Made by a program: the position numbers and the translations under genes. DNA of 64,000 bases from Paragorgia papillata (taxonomy: Eukaryota; Cnidaria; Anthozoa; Scleralcyonacea; Coralliidae), in assembly GCA_035771165.1 (NCBI GenBank), contig JAWNZC010000421.1, positions 3,475,001-3,539,000 on the forward strand, given 5' to 3'. The notes below the pieces were generated by a model. The model was not told where the DNA came from and did no database searches. It saw nothing but the letters and a program-made list of their open reading frames with translations. This document shows, piece by piece, positions 38,264 to 51,533 of the stretch. The number at the start of each line of letters is the position of its first letter. Positions within the stretch are counted from its first letter, which is position 1.

Positions 38264-41200
38264 GATCGACTATGACTATAATTTTAATGATTGTTATTGT
38301 TGTTGTTGTTGTTGTTAATGTTGACGTAAGGTTGTTCTTTTTGTTGCTTTTGCTATTGTTATCATTCATTAGTAATTTATAAAGCAAACCTATCTACCTT
38401 TGACAAATTTTTTGCCTCTTCGACAAGTTTTTCCAAAAGATCAGCTCCCCTTTTTACAACATTTACGCTGACATTTGAGTGTGACGTAAGATAATTCATT
38501 AAAATAGCAACTTCTTCCTCATTTTCTTCAGTTATGTTCATCTACAAACAAGAAGTAATAACTACTTACTAACCGAGAGTGAGGTCTTTACGGTAAAATA
38601 TCCGAAACCGAGGTCTTGCTGTATTGACCGAGCGATAGCGAGGTTAATACGCTCAAGACCGAGGTTTAATATTTTACCGTAAAGACCGAACGGTCGAGGT
38701 TATTAAGTAGTTTATTATATGGCACTTTTTATTTCGAAATCAATCTTGTATTTCTTGGTCTTCGCTTCCTTTAACTTCGTCAAAACACCGAACTAGCGTT
38801 ATTTTCTTCTGTTTCTTTCTCGTCTGGACACTAGAATTTACTTTTATAATGTTCATCGTCGTCTATTTCATCTATTTTCGCCGTTTTTCGGCAATAAAAG
38901 TTTCTTATTAGGATTTTTTGTTTGTTTCCAATCGTAGGGAATTAACAATTTTCATAATGCCCGTGGGCATTACGGAGAAATCTCGCCCCGTCAGCAACCA
39001 ATCACAGCGCGTGATTTTAACGGAAGTAATCCGTGCCATATAATAAACGTGTGTTAATAAACAAAAGTATTTCTAAAATTTCTTTGTACACTATACTATT
39101 GGAATAATTTATATATCCTCAGTCATCCAGAATAAATATAAGAGATATGTTTTACCTGTAAAAGTTTTCCCATATTCATGTTTTTTGTCTCGAGCACAGG
39201 ACATTCTTCATTGTGAATACTCTGCCAAGCATGCGTCATGTCCGTTGTGTTGATACGACACCAGCGATACGCAACTGACGTGTTGTAATGACACGATACA
39301 TTTGCTCTTGTTCCAACTTGTGTTTTTGGCCAGTTCAAAACACCTTTATAAAACTTGTTTCCTATAAAAATAAAAAATACATTTTATTTAATACATTTTA
39401 ATTTACCAAACTAAGTGACATAAAACTGTTATATTTTTATAAAATATAAATTAAATAAAAAATTCATAATTAAAAATACGGCATTACCTGTTTTACCGGC
39501 AGAACAAAAAAGCATCTTGCCTAAATAAGAAAATAAAATGTGTTGGGTCTTGAAAAGTAACTTTTAGAGCTGCGTTAAAAATGTTTAAAACCAAAGTAGC
39601 GTCAAGCGATGTCTGAAGTTAACATATACTACTAAAATAAAACTTTGGGTTAGAATGTTTTCATCAAACGATAAATTCGCCGGATTTTTTTTTGTTTTTA
39701 CCTGGAGTGTGTGGAGTGGATGAAAAAGAATATGACGCTTCGCTTGATTTTGTGGGTGAAATATTGTCTGAAGTGACTTGAGGTTTTAAGGAAGTTGATG
39801 ACAAAGGTTTAGTATGGACTACTGTCGTAGTTACAATAGATGGTGTCCTCGTTACCACGCTTGTCCCCAATTTCCTCGTTACCACGCTTGTCCCCAATGT
39901 CTTCGTTACCACGCTTGTTCCCAATGTGCTCGGTACCACACTTGTCCCAAATGTCCTCGTTACCACGCTTGTACCCAATGTCCTCGTTACCACGCTTGTC
40001 CCCAATGTCTTCGTTACCACGCTTGTCCCCAATGTCCTCGTTACCACGCTTGTCCCCAATGTCTTCGTTACCACGCTTGTCCCCAATGTCTGCGTTACCA
40101 CACTTGTCCCCAATGACTTCGTTACCACGTTTGTCCCCAATGACTTCGTTACCACGCTTGTCCCCAATGTCTGCGTTACCACACTTGTCCCCAATGACTT
40201 CGTTACCACGTTTGTCCCCAATGACTTCGTTACCACGCTTGTCCCCAATGTCTTCGTTACCACGCTTGTCCCCAATGTCTGCGTTACCACACTTGTCCCC
40301 AATGTCCTCGTTACCACGCTTGTCCCCAATGACTTCGTTACCACGTTTGTCCCCAATGACTTCGTTACCACGCTTGTCCCCAATGTCTTCGTTACCACGC
40401 TTGTCTTCGATGTCTTCATTACCACGCTTGTCCCCAATGTCTTCGTTACCACGCTTGTCTTCGATGTCTTCATTACCACGCTTGTCCCCAATGTCTTCGT
40501 TACCACGCTTGTCCCCAATGTCTTCGTTACCACGCTTATCTTCGATGTCCTCATTACCACACTTGTCCCCAATGTCCTCGTTGCTACGCTTGTCCTCGAC
40601 GTCTCCCAACCTCCCAGGCTACTAGTACCAGTAACCATGAATGTTGTTGTTATTGATGGATGCACAATACTAGAGGACGTCAATCTTGAAGACAAAACTG
40701 AACTCTTCGTATTTCCGTACGTTCCTTCACTTGACACTGAGTGGTGAAGGTTTCCTACAAAACAATAAAAATAACAATGACAAACGCAACGACGACAACA
40801 ACAACAATAACAACAACAACAACAACAACAACAAACAAACAAAAACAAACAAACAAACAACAAATTTCAAGGAATAAACTACTAATGAATAATTAAAAGA
40901 GTAAAGGACTGAAGCGAGTCTGGTGTCATTCAGCAAAGGATGCTGGTAACTCCCAGATTCCTTTGCAATACCAGATTCTCCCTAGTCCCTTCTCCTTATG
41001 AAAGACGAGATGGGACAGAACAGAATATGATCTTCCTGTATGATTACTACTATACCAGACTATCAAAGCATAATAAAGACAAATATATATCTATATATCT
41101 ATGTACAATTAAATAACGGTTTAATTTACCTGAAGCTGTACTTGATAAACTAGGCAAGACGGTCGAAATCATGCTTGTTTTTGACTCATCAACATCATCG

Positions 41201-44200
41201 TCATCGTCGTCGTCGTCATCATCATCATCATCATCATCACAATCATCATTGTCATCATCATCGTCATCTGATGCTGCTACATAAATAGCAGACGATGTTA
41301 CATCAGGTTGAAGCGAAGAAGATACACTTTCAGTAACAGTTCTTGTGTTTATAAAAGAAGGTCTAACTGTCAAAGTGCTGGTTTTCATTCCAGGTTGAAG
41401 TGAAGATGCCACATCTGCAGTAACATTTCTTGTGTTTAGAGCAGCAATAGATGAGCTGGGTTTTATTTGTGTTACTAAAACAGCAGACGATGTTATATCA
41501 GGTTGAAACCAAGAGGAAGAAACAGTTTCAGTATTCACGATAGGAGATCTATAAACTATTAATGTTCTGGTTCTAGTATGTACAGAGTTTAATGAACGCT
41601 CTCTTCTATCACTTCGAGACAAACGACAAGATTTGACATCATTAGATCTTTTCCTAATTCGTTTGCTCGCAGTATGACGCGGTTTCGGAAACTGAGTAGA
41701 AGTTAGACAAAAGTAACGAGTTCTTGAAATGTCGTCATTTTCGCCTCTGGATTTTAGACAAGTTGTAACAACACTTGAACATGCCGATGTACACTTAAAA
41801 TAAACGGTGACGTCACAATGGCGTCCATGCCGGCCTCCACATTCTTTGATCCTTTGAAGTTGACAATTCCTAGATTCGCTTTCATCAGTTCCTAAAAAAT
41901 GAAAAGATTATGATATAAAATCGTGTGGCATGCAAACATAATCAAAAAATTGGGACCTAAAATATCCATATATTTTTTTATCTGATATTTGCAAAGTTTA
42001 AATTTAGAAAAATTAGAGCTATCGAAAGAATTTTCAAAAACAAAACACTCTGAATGCCATTATCATGTTCAAATTTGAAACGCTAAGTTTTGAAACCATA
42101 CTATCATTACTATGCATAAAAATATGGCCAGGCTTATATTATATTTGTTGCAAGTAATGAAGGACTCGACTTCACAGCTTATGACAGTTTTTCCGTCGGT
42201 TTTAGAGTTAGCATTGATGAAGGCTTTTAAAACATTTTGAGACATAAATTTTATGGTGTTTTTCTGGGGGAGAATTTCCGAAACTACATTGTTCCACCAA
42301 CTTGATGTGCCATACTGCCATTGTTTGTGTAAGTTGCTACGACTACATCAAGTTTGACAGTTCGTCAAATAACAGCATGTACTTACAACTTGTTTATAGA
42401 CTAATTGTTACAAATATACAAGCCTGTTGCGAACATAACTTGTTGACAAGCTGTGAGGTTTTTATAATTAACCAGTGTGCAGATCAGTATTTCCTGTAAT
42501 TAGGTATTATTAACAGTGTTCTAACAACCTATACCCATGCAGTAACGAAAAAAGTAGTTCCACATTTTTGGCTCTTTGTAAAAGTTTATATAGAGCGTTT
42601 TCACTCACGTGATCGGTGCCCCATTGGGGTGGTGAAACAATACGAAATATTTGAATAAGAAAGAGCTAATTCCCATGCCGTACACCAATATGGCCGCCAT
42701 TTCATTGTTTTGGTACACCAATATGGCCGCCGTGACGTCAGATGAAAACGCTCTATTACCGGTAGAATATCAAAGTAGTCAAGTTAATACCCAGTTAAAT
42801 GTTTAAGACTATACATTTTCCAAGCAAGAATGTTTAAATAAATTTTGTTGAAATATTATTTGAATAGGTATGAGAGTAAATTCCAATCCACAATTAGCTT
42901 CAACTAGTTTTTCAAACTAAACAGAAAAAATGGTTACCCAGTTTCTACAATCATTATAACTTCTACAGTACAATCACTAGTATATAATTTAGTGTAGTGA
43001 ACTGTCCTAATGTTTTAATTAACGAATCACGACCTACCGCAGAGATCGAATGTAAATATACAGTCAACTCTCGCCTTACGGACACCCCGCTATAGAGCGT
43101 TTTCACTCACGTGATCGGTGGGCGTGGCCCCATTGGGGTGGTGAAACAATACAAAATATTTGAATAAGAAAGAGCTAATTCCCATACCGTACACCAATAT
43201 GGCCGCCATTTCATTGTTTTGGTACACCAATATGGCCGCCGTGACGTCAGATGAAAACGCTCTATTAAAGACAGTTGGTAAATCCCCGGCTGAAACTACT
43301 ATGAAATGTATTGAAATAACTCTCGCTATTACGGACTCTCGCTATTACGGAATTGCGGACACTTCATATGGTCCCCAACAAACATTTTTTTTGTTCTATT
43401 CTCGTTACAACGGACACCTTGGACGTATTTTTCTCTCGACACATGAAAGTGAATGACTTTTTAATTTATCGAGTGACATATTTATGTTACTGATTCATGT
43501 TACCGTTGTATTTTTGGTTTTGGAATAAAAAAATATTTGAATACAAATTTTTGACTTGTATTTGTACTGTGTACTTATGTATCACAGTAAACGTCAACTA
43601 GAAATTGAAATAAACTGGACATTTTAAAACAAAAAAGCAGTAATACATTGTAGTGACATTTTACAATCTGAAATCGGGATATTTTCATCGCATTCCCGCG
43701 CTATTGCGGACTCTGGGGACCGTCATTTGGTGTCCGTAATAACGAGGGTGTCCGCCCGCTATAACGAGAGTTGACTGTATATACACACAAACACTAGGCA
43801 ACAAAATTTAATTTACCCCCTACTGCCATTGCATCTGTCTAAGTCTCTTACAAACCTTTGCTCATGAAATGTTGTATTTTTAATTTGTTTGGAAAGCACT
43901 CCAGTGCAACCATGACACTGTGGCCAAATATGAAAAAAGCTTTATATCCTGGTGACCGTCACAAAGACGAACAACCCGGCATCTATTTCCGGCAAGCAAT
44001 AAACATTCTATGCACAGCCGCGGTGAAATAACATGCTGAACTTTCTCAATACACTCTTTCATAATAGCGATTAATTTAAATATTCTTTTGTGCGCATCTT
44101 AATCAGCCTTTGACCTCGTTTGTGTCTCTGCAATTCAAAAGAACCTTTGCTTTATAACGAGGCCAGAAAGGCTAATTTAGATGCACATAAAAGAATACTT

Positions 44201-46242
44201 AAAGTTAGTGACCATTATGAAAGTGGTCTATAGCACATTGCGTTAAACTCTGAAAACCATACGACTTTTTGCATATATGTAGCCGTGTAAATTAAGCAAT
44301 AAGTATCATTTTCGGTAGTTTTTTCACGCGAGGATATTGAAGTAACGTCCACACGAAATGTACAATATTACAGTCATTTGCAACTCATGGTTCGCCCAAA
44401 TATTCGGAAAGTTCGTTCAGAAGCGCAAGTTCGTTGGGAAGTTCAAAGTTCGTTTTGAATTACGCATTTGATTGGCTGCTAGGAACCAAGCAACCAATCA
44501 AATGCGCAGTTCAAAACGAACTACGAACTTCGGAACGAACTTCCGACGATTTGGGTGAAAAGTGAGTTGTAAATGACTGTAATTCCAACTAAATGTACAC
44601 CAATAACGTATAGCAGAAATCCTTTTGTAAAAAGATAAACTAAAACAAGGAATACTTCAACACAAGAACATCGGAACACAATGCCAGATAAAATTATTAT
44701 AATACTGTAGTATATATATATATATATATATACAACTTACTCTGTAGCATCTCTTTATTACATTTATCAACTTTTTTTACTAACTTGAATTTCGTAAATT
44801 TTCGCAAATTTACAATCAAAACAAACCAATATGGACGTAACAATTGATTGTATTGGTTTAATCTTTGAATAAACAGAATAATGTAAACGGTAATTTTAAT
44901 TGAACTGCAAGGTAAACCGACTATCACGCTATATACGTAAGATAATTCTGGAGTACCTAGCTAGCGTGGAGATCCTGTTCGACTTGCCAAAGACACAAAG
45001 TACAGCTGACGCAAAGTTTACTGTTACGCAAGATAAAAATGCGCCATGATGGGAAATACATTTGAATGTGACTTGAACGTAAGATATTGGCGACTTGTGC
45101 TCATCTATATAACTTGTTAGAGAAAGTTTTTAAACATAAAACAGCAAAAATGAAATATGACAAGTTCGCTAAAGACGGCCACGCCATGTTTAAATTGGAG
45201 TTTGTAAAGGAAACTTATTTTGTTCAACAACGAGACCAAATAAGTCCTGACGCAAAATCATGTCGAAACAGAACAAAAATCAAATATGCATGTTTAACTC
45301 AGCGGGATATGCTGACTTGTATATACAGTCCATTGGTCACCGACGGTCAGAAAATCGCAGTATATTACATATTATAATATATATTTGACAGTAACTGCTT
45401 ATGACATCTACTATGGAAATATTTCACTTATACAGTATTTCACTAGTATATATATTAATTAATATACAGCAGCCGCATACCTCTACATGTTATTCATTAA
45501 AGGTAATCAAGTTGAATGAAGTTGAATGATCATTAATATATTTACTTCTGGTCGCGGCTGGAACAGTGTTAACAGCAACCGAATGCTTATTCGTCATTTA
45601 TAAACCCTTAATCCTACGAGAGAGTTTACTTGTACAAACTATTAACATTTTATCAGTAAACAATTTAAATTAGCATTTCTATGTGTGTATATATATATAT
45701 ATATAAGCAACTGGCTTAAGCTTATATTAATCTTATATTTAAACCAACTATACATTAAGAGGCCATGTGAATTGTTGCAATTTCATGTTAATGATTTTTA
45801 TCAATGTTTCTTGTACCACTAAAATCTCGTATCGACTCGAAGCATTGTGGTCGAAAGTGTTGACAAAATGCATGAGAAGAACAGTCGGTGTATCGAAACC
45901 TTTGACCCAATTTGGTCTCCCTGACAGGGTCTGGTGTTGTATCGTGGATATAGACTATATGTATATAAACTAAGTAACTTACATACAGTAAACTCAGTTA
46001 ACGAACAATTCAGGGATTTACAGTTAAAGTATATGAAATGATGAATACTTTAATATTCATTTAATTCTATAGAAGACGACATGCAGCTTGGTATGTGGTG
46101 TGAATTTGCAATATATAATTATATATACATACATACATCACAACCAGTTCATATCGTCGTCTTTATACGTACCTGCTGTAATAACTACAAACTCGGATAG
46201 TGCCAATGTTAATGTTATTCCAATAAGCCAGGAATAATACAT
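32822..46242 (-). CDS. adhesion-class GPCR with mucin-like stalk, HormR and GAIN/GPS domains
   Basis: Thirteen coding exons with agreeing phases: 46173-46242, 41130-41891, 39702-40754, 39488-39520, 39156-39361, 38398-38541, 37995-38089, 37063-37615, 36786-36910, 36264-36532, 35499-35565, 33850-34964, 32822-33114; about 1594 residues. Order: signal peptide (1-24, SWLIGITLTLALS); Cys-rich segment (about 25-80) ending in a furin-like RIRKRS; Ser/Thr-rich region with a poly-Asp run (about 200); 9-residue tandem repeats GTSVVTKTL (about 300-610); HormR-like domain (about 640-708, NWPKTQVGTRANVSC); GAIN helices; GPS with CRCNHLTHFG, the HL/T cleavage site (about 960); seven helices (about 985-1250) including HYFILVAVFWMGAEAFHLF and FGITWLFGVLAVG; long tail. 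The tail contains the motif RWSEVGWLPKLKSYS, repeated in the last exon as RWSEAGCLPSLKSYS. The receptor should be autoproteolysed at the GPS and signal through G proteins or adhesion; the ligand is unknown. Confidence 0.92.
33220..33760. repeat. (AATC)n / AATCATAC microsatellite in the last adhesion GPCR intron
   Basis: About 540 bases of AATCAATCATACAATC variants fill most of the intron between exons 33850-34964 and 32822-33114. Confidence 0.95.
34988..35083 (+). repeat. dispersed repeat, CTAACGCCAGAC family, copy 1
   Basis: Contains TTTTACTCTGGCTAACGCCA then GACAATTTTACTTGTCAAGG. Related copies lie at 60021-60102 (minus) and 63432-63500. I recall this repeat, with the core CTAACGCCAGACGATTTTAC, as common in coral genomes. 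It sits in the adhesion GPCR intron before the last large exon. Confidence 0.65.
35740..36130 (-). mobile_element. SINE-like repeat with a 5S-rRNA-like segment
   Basis: On the minus strand 35974-36002 reads GGTTAGTACTTGGATGGGTG then ACCGCTTGG, closely matching the conserved 3' half of 5S rRNA as remembered. Upstream on the plus strand is a conserved core with GTTGATTTTACGGAGGAAGG and AAAACCGGAGAACCCGGCG. This core recurs at 57840-57960. Together they suggest a 5S-derived SINE (SINE3-like) inside an adhesion GPCR intron. The frames across it are shadows. Confidence 0.6.
38214..38262. repeat. (ATT)n microsatellite
   Basis: ATT trinucleotide run in an adhesion GPCR intron. Confidence 0.9.
38561..39047. 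mobile_element. composite palindromic repeat in an adhesion GPCR intron
   Basis: Module 1 (38561-38712) is a hairpin: ACTACTTACTAACCGAG and GGTCTTTACGGTAAAATAT at the left are complemented by ATATTTTACCGTAAAGACC and CGAGGTTATTAAGTAGT at the right. Module 2 (38711-39047) is bounded by TTTATTATATGGCAC and GTGCCATATAATAAA. The same two modules, in mirrored order, occur at 49277-49626. Confidence 0.7.
39840..40610 (-). repeat. coding 27-bp minisatellite (mucin-like stalk)
   Basis: About 28 tandem units of 27 bases inside adhesion GPCR exon 39702-40754. On the coding strand they give GTSVVTKTL with K/R/Q, T/S and L variants. Because the unit is a multiple of three and free of stops, several other frames are also open; those are shadows. 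The Ser/Thr content suggests heavy O-glycosylation and an extended stalk. Confidence 0.93.
42593..42753. mobile_element. 161-bp MITE, GAGCGTTTTCA ends, copy 1
   Basis: TA-flanked, with inverted ends GAGCGTTTTCACTCACGTGA and the complement of TGACGTCAGATGAAAACGCTC. It contains ACACCAATATGGCCGCC twice. It is nearly identical to the copy at 43095-43262. The E-box-like CACGTG and CRE-like TGACGTCA lie inside it. Confidence 0.88.
43061..43777. mobile_element. Tigger/pogo-like element interrupted by a nested MITE
   Basis: The ends CAGTCAACTCTCG and CGAGAGTTGACTG are flanked by TA (43059-43060, 43778-43779). Subterminal words such as ACGGACACC and TATTACGGACTC recur. The MITE 43095-43262 sits 34 bases inside the left end. 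No transposase frame remains, so this is a deletion derivative. Family assignment rests on the CAGTCAACTCTCG-type ends known from memory. Confidence 0.8.
43095..43262. mobile_element. 168-bp MITE, GAGCGTTTTCA ends, copy 2 (nested)
   Basis: Same family as 42593-42753, with a 7-base difference near GGTGGGCGTGGCCCC. It is inserted in the Tigger/pogo-like element with a TA duplication. Confidence 0.88.
44371..44579. mobile_element. 209-bp fully palindromic MITE
   Basis: The ends CAGTCATTT and AAATGACTG are flanked by TA. Inner arms repeat CAAATGCG and GAACTTCG-type words in inverted order around a short centre, GCTGCTAGGAACCAAGC. No coding capacity. It lies in adhesion GPCR intron 1. Confidence 0.85.
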
Positions 46243-49047
46243 TTAGCAATACAACACTCTGGTCTGAACCACTAAGAACGTTCCTTTAATCGAAACCAAT
46301 TCATTTCCCACACAACTCCTTCAGAATTTAGTCTTCTCGGCTCACTCGACGACACACTAAGGCCAATCATCGTTTATAGTTTCTCCATTCGATGTTTCAC
46401 GTGTAACATTACATGATTAATAAAGATGAGTTATCGAATTCTCGCCACAGCAAACATTAATCTGCAATTTGTTCAACGCTTTTGTCTCCAGTCACGACAG
46501 TGAACTGCTCAATATGCAAAACATGGCGCATGCAGTCGTGATGTTATGTACATCGCCATGGCAATATACTGTAAAGATCGGCGTTATTTCCTTCTTTAAT
46601 ATTTCTTCTACTCTTCATTATTAGATTATCCAACAGACGAAAACAGAAACTCTAAAAAAATAAAAGTTCATATTCATATTATTTAAATTGGTTTTAAACA
46701 GACAAAATATTTTTAATTAACGAAAACTAAGTCGTCGGATCCGCTAGGTTTACGCGTATAAAACAACTTTCTTATTTCAGCTGCGATTTCGAAAGAATTT
46801 ATTATTGAGTACACGAAAATCTCATAGATTTCCTTTTCAATATATGCGAACAAAAAGCTCTGTTTCAATTTTTTTGGTATTTAATGACAATTTTTTGGAA
46901 CTGAAGGATGGCCATCGAGTGATTAAAAGTTTGGAGTCAAAGAGCAAATTATGTGAAATAGTCATATGGTTGATTAAGACTGACTAACGTCTTTCAAGAC
47001 TGACATTATTTCTGCCTAATGCAAAGATGATTGAAGTATCTAGAAGAGGCAATCAACACCATGTGATGACTGTTGCCATGGTTTCAAAACAAAGCACTAT
47101 ATTTTGTCGCCAATCACACAGCAGGAAGGCACACATGCACGTTCCCAGGAATATAGAATAGAATTTGTTTCGACAGAAACTTCTGCCACAAGCCAAGTAG
47201 TCAACCCATTGTTCGACTGCGTCCAACAAAGAAGCTTTTCTCGAGATTCTTGTACATGGCTTAGTTTTAAAAACACATTACCAGAATATTTATAGCAAAG
47301 AAAACGGAAGCATTTCATTACTTCCGTTACGGTTTTTAGGCACAAAATTCACACTTTTAATTATCAACATTAAAGTTTCGCGAGCAAAGCACAACTATCA
47401 ATATTTCTTTTATAAAAGATTTGTTTAGATTTTCGTGATTTAGAAAAAAGATTTTCAAATCTTCATGTACTATAAAACCAGATAAAACAAGATTATCACC
47501 ACAGAAACCGGATTTTGTTTTTCTAAATTGAAGGACCCAATGTTCAAAGCAATTTGAATAACATCTTCGCAACGAGTCAAACCATAATAAATGTATAGCT
47601 GCCTTCTCTGTATGCAAAATTAACGTCGTTCAAAAACCCAGAAAGTTACGAACCTAATTGAACTTGTGTTACTCGTCTGTCTTGGTAAACTTCGGCTTAG
47701 CCACAAACTTGACAAAAGGATACAAACAAACCTGGTCACGCTATTCTCTTTTCGAGTGCCATAAAAGAAAAAATATAACAAAGAAACAATAATGCAAGTT
47801 ATTCTTAGTTCATTTTTAGCCAGTGCATGGCATGAGGTACGCTGGGCAGCGCGAAAAACGCAAAATTTACGACCTTTATAATACAATAATTTATAAGCAA
47901 AACGAAATCCAAAATAGAATAAAGTGAAAGAAGCGATAGACTTGGTCTACGACTCTCACTCTACGATTATCCTGGCTTCGCGGAGGATTAAAAAAAACAC
48001 AGCAGCAAAAAAATCACTCATTTGTTGAAAAACCAAAGGAGACCAAACAAAACAGCATCCAAAAAGTCGTCCCATTGTTCTGAAAAACGGTTCATTGGTC
48101 AAGTCCACAGATTGCACTCAGAGATAGGGGAGGAGGGGGAGGGGGGATATTACCAAAGCTAGCTTGAAAAAAATGTTTTCTACGACTACAAGTACACGTA
48201 TATACCAAGTTAAAAGCCTTTCAACTACTTCGCAGGTTAAGGTCGCGCTGCAAAGCAAGACAAAATAGGAAAAATGTCGATCAAAAAAATGACGAGGTGT
48301 TCTAAAAATAATTCATTTAAAAAAAGGAGTTGAGACCAGCTACCTGCTCCGTAGGAGTTTTTATTTACACGCGGGCGGGAAAAATATTTTGCGCGCCCCC
48401 TTATGAAAGAGACTGGGAAAGAAATGCCTGTGGAGAAGGTAGCGAGACCAGTATTTTTCAAAACAAAGAAAAGGAAAAAAGAAAAGAGACTGGCAAAAAG
48501 AAGAGACTGGCAAAAAGAAAAGAGACTGGCAAAAAGAAGAGACTGGCAAAAAGAAAAGAGACTGGCAAATATTGTACAATTTCTGAGGAATGAAGATAGC
48601 ACAATGTACCCTCACACCAAAAATGTTGAGTGTGATAAAACCTGACCATGATTCTTGCAGAATAGAAACAGTCATGGAAAGTAGTGATTTTGCTGCATTT
48701 CTAAGCCAAATTGACCTCCCCAAAATGCAGCAAAATAAACAGCACTCATCACCTCTACAGTTGTGCCCATGCCTGAATATTATTTCTTGAATATTGTGAT
48801 ACCCTCATGTGTTATAGCTGCACAGTGGACTCTCAAGGCAGCTTTATATTCAGCCTGTGCGCACTGTTTGGTTCATTTGCAGTGAAGGTAGCATACCTTT
48901 TATCGCAGCTTAGTAGGAATGCACCTTGGTTAAAATCCAGCATTTTAACCATTTTTTAACCAGTATTTGCAACTGTTGCAATTGCAAGTCCCCTGCTCAG
49001 ACAATAACTGCAACTAAAAGAAAACACTAACTGTTTTCATCTAACCA
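46243..49047. other. intergenic between the adhesion GPCR start and RPS15 3' end
   Basis: Presumed promoter of the adhesion GPCR near 46250-46500. Short frames on both strands at 46805-47886 lack splice context or a known family. About 48478-48570 is a minisatellite of GACTGGCAAAAAGAA units (about six). A purine-rich GGGGAGGAGGGGGAGG tract lies at 48127-48147. Confidence 0.5.
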
Positions 49048-50958
<1,911 letters not shown>

Positions 50959-51139
50959 TTTGTTTGTAGTTGTTCGATGCCAAACGAAAAAGATCGAAGG
51001 TTTCGTCACCAAGCCTCTTATAACTCGCGCGGTAACTGGGTCGAGTATGCGTAAATAGCACAAAACCTGGGACCTTTCTTCACAATTATCACCCCTGTTG
51101 TCACCCCTGATGAAGACACTGGTGCTTACTTTGTTATTC

Positions 51140-51236
51140 TTTGACCCTGACCCTGAAAACACCCTAATCCTAACCCTGATCCCAACCCCAAGCCTTACCC
51201 TAATCCTAACCTCAATCCTAACCCTAACCCTAATGC
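51140..51236. repeat. degenerate telomere-like CCCTAA repeat
   Basis: Runs of CCCTAA, CCCTGA, TCCTAA and CCTAACCC on the plus strand (TTAGGG on the minus strand). It lies between RPS15 and the 3' end of NUF2, inside what should be the RPS15 promoter region. Confidence 0.75.
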
Positions 51237-51340
51237 ATATTCGTGCGCGAAACACAAAGTAATAACCAAGACACTTGTGTGTGTCGAAACGTTGGGTCAT
51301 GAACAGTAACTTTTCAGGTTGCGTTAAAAAAACTTTAAAA

Positions 51341-51346
51341 TTTATT
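51341..51346 (-). terminator. polyadenylation signal of NUF2
   Basis: AATAAA on the minus strand about 190 bases past the NUF2 stop codon. It leaves only a few hundred bases before the RPS15 start. Confidence 0.5.
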
Positions 51347-51533
51347 TATAAAGCTATAGAAGTTGCAAAACACGGCAAAATATTAATACTAAAAGCATTA
51401 AAATCTAAACAAACCCACAGGATTCACAAGCTAATGATTATATATATAAACAGTGACGTGGATAACATGGCAAAAATATTGATCGAGCTTAATACTCCAT
51501 TTTACGGCATCGCTCTATTATCTGTTGAAAGCT

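Larger units (their letters stand above)
41892..46172 (-). other. adhesion GPCR intron 1
   Basis: A 4.3-kb intron separates the signal-peptide exon from the Cys-rich exon; the phase (one base, G, then GA) agrees. It contains the four DNA elements listed here plus a (TA)n run near 45688-45706. Plus-strand frames within it (for example 43160-43456 and 45087-45377) are transposon sequence or unsupported. Confidence 0.7.

Noticed and set aside
39809..40747. Long open frames on both strands across the 27-bp repeats
   Set aside because: The unit is a multiple of three without stops, which opens most frames. Only the minus frame joins flanking exons in phase.
46805..47886. Several 60-88 codon frames on both strands
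   Set aside because: No splice context or family; overlapping frames on opposite strands suggest chance.
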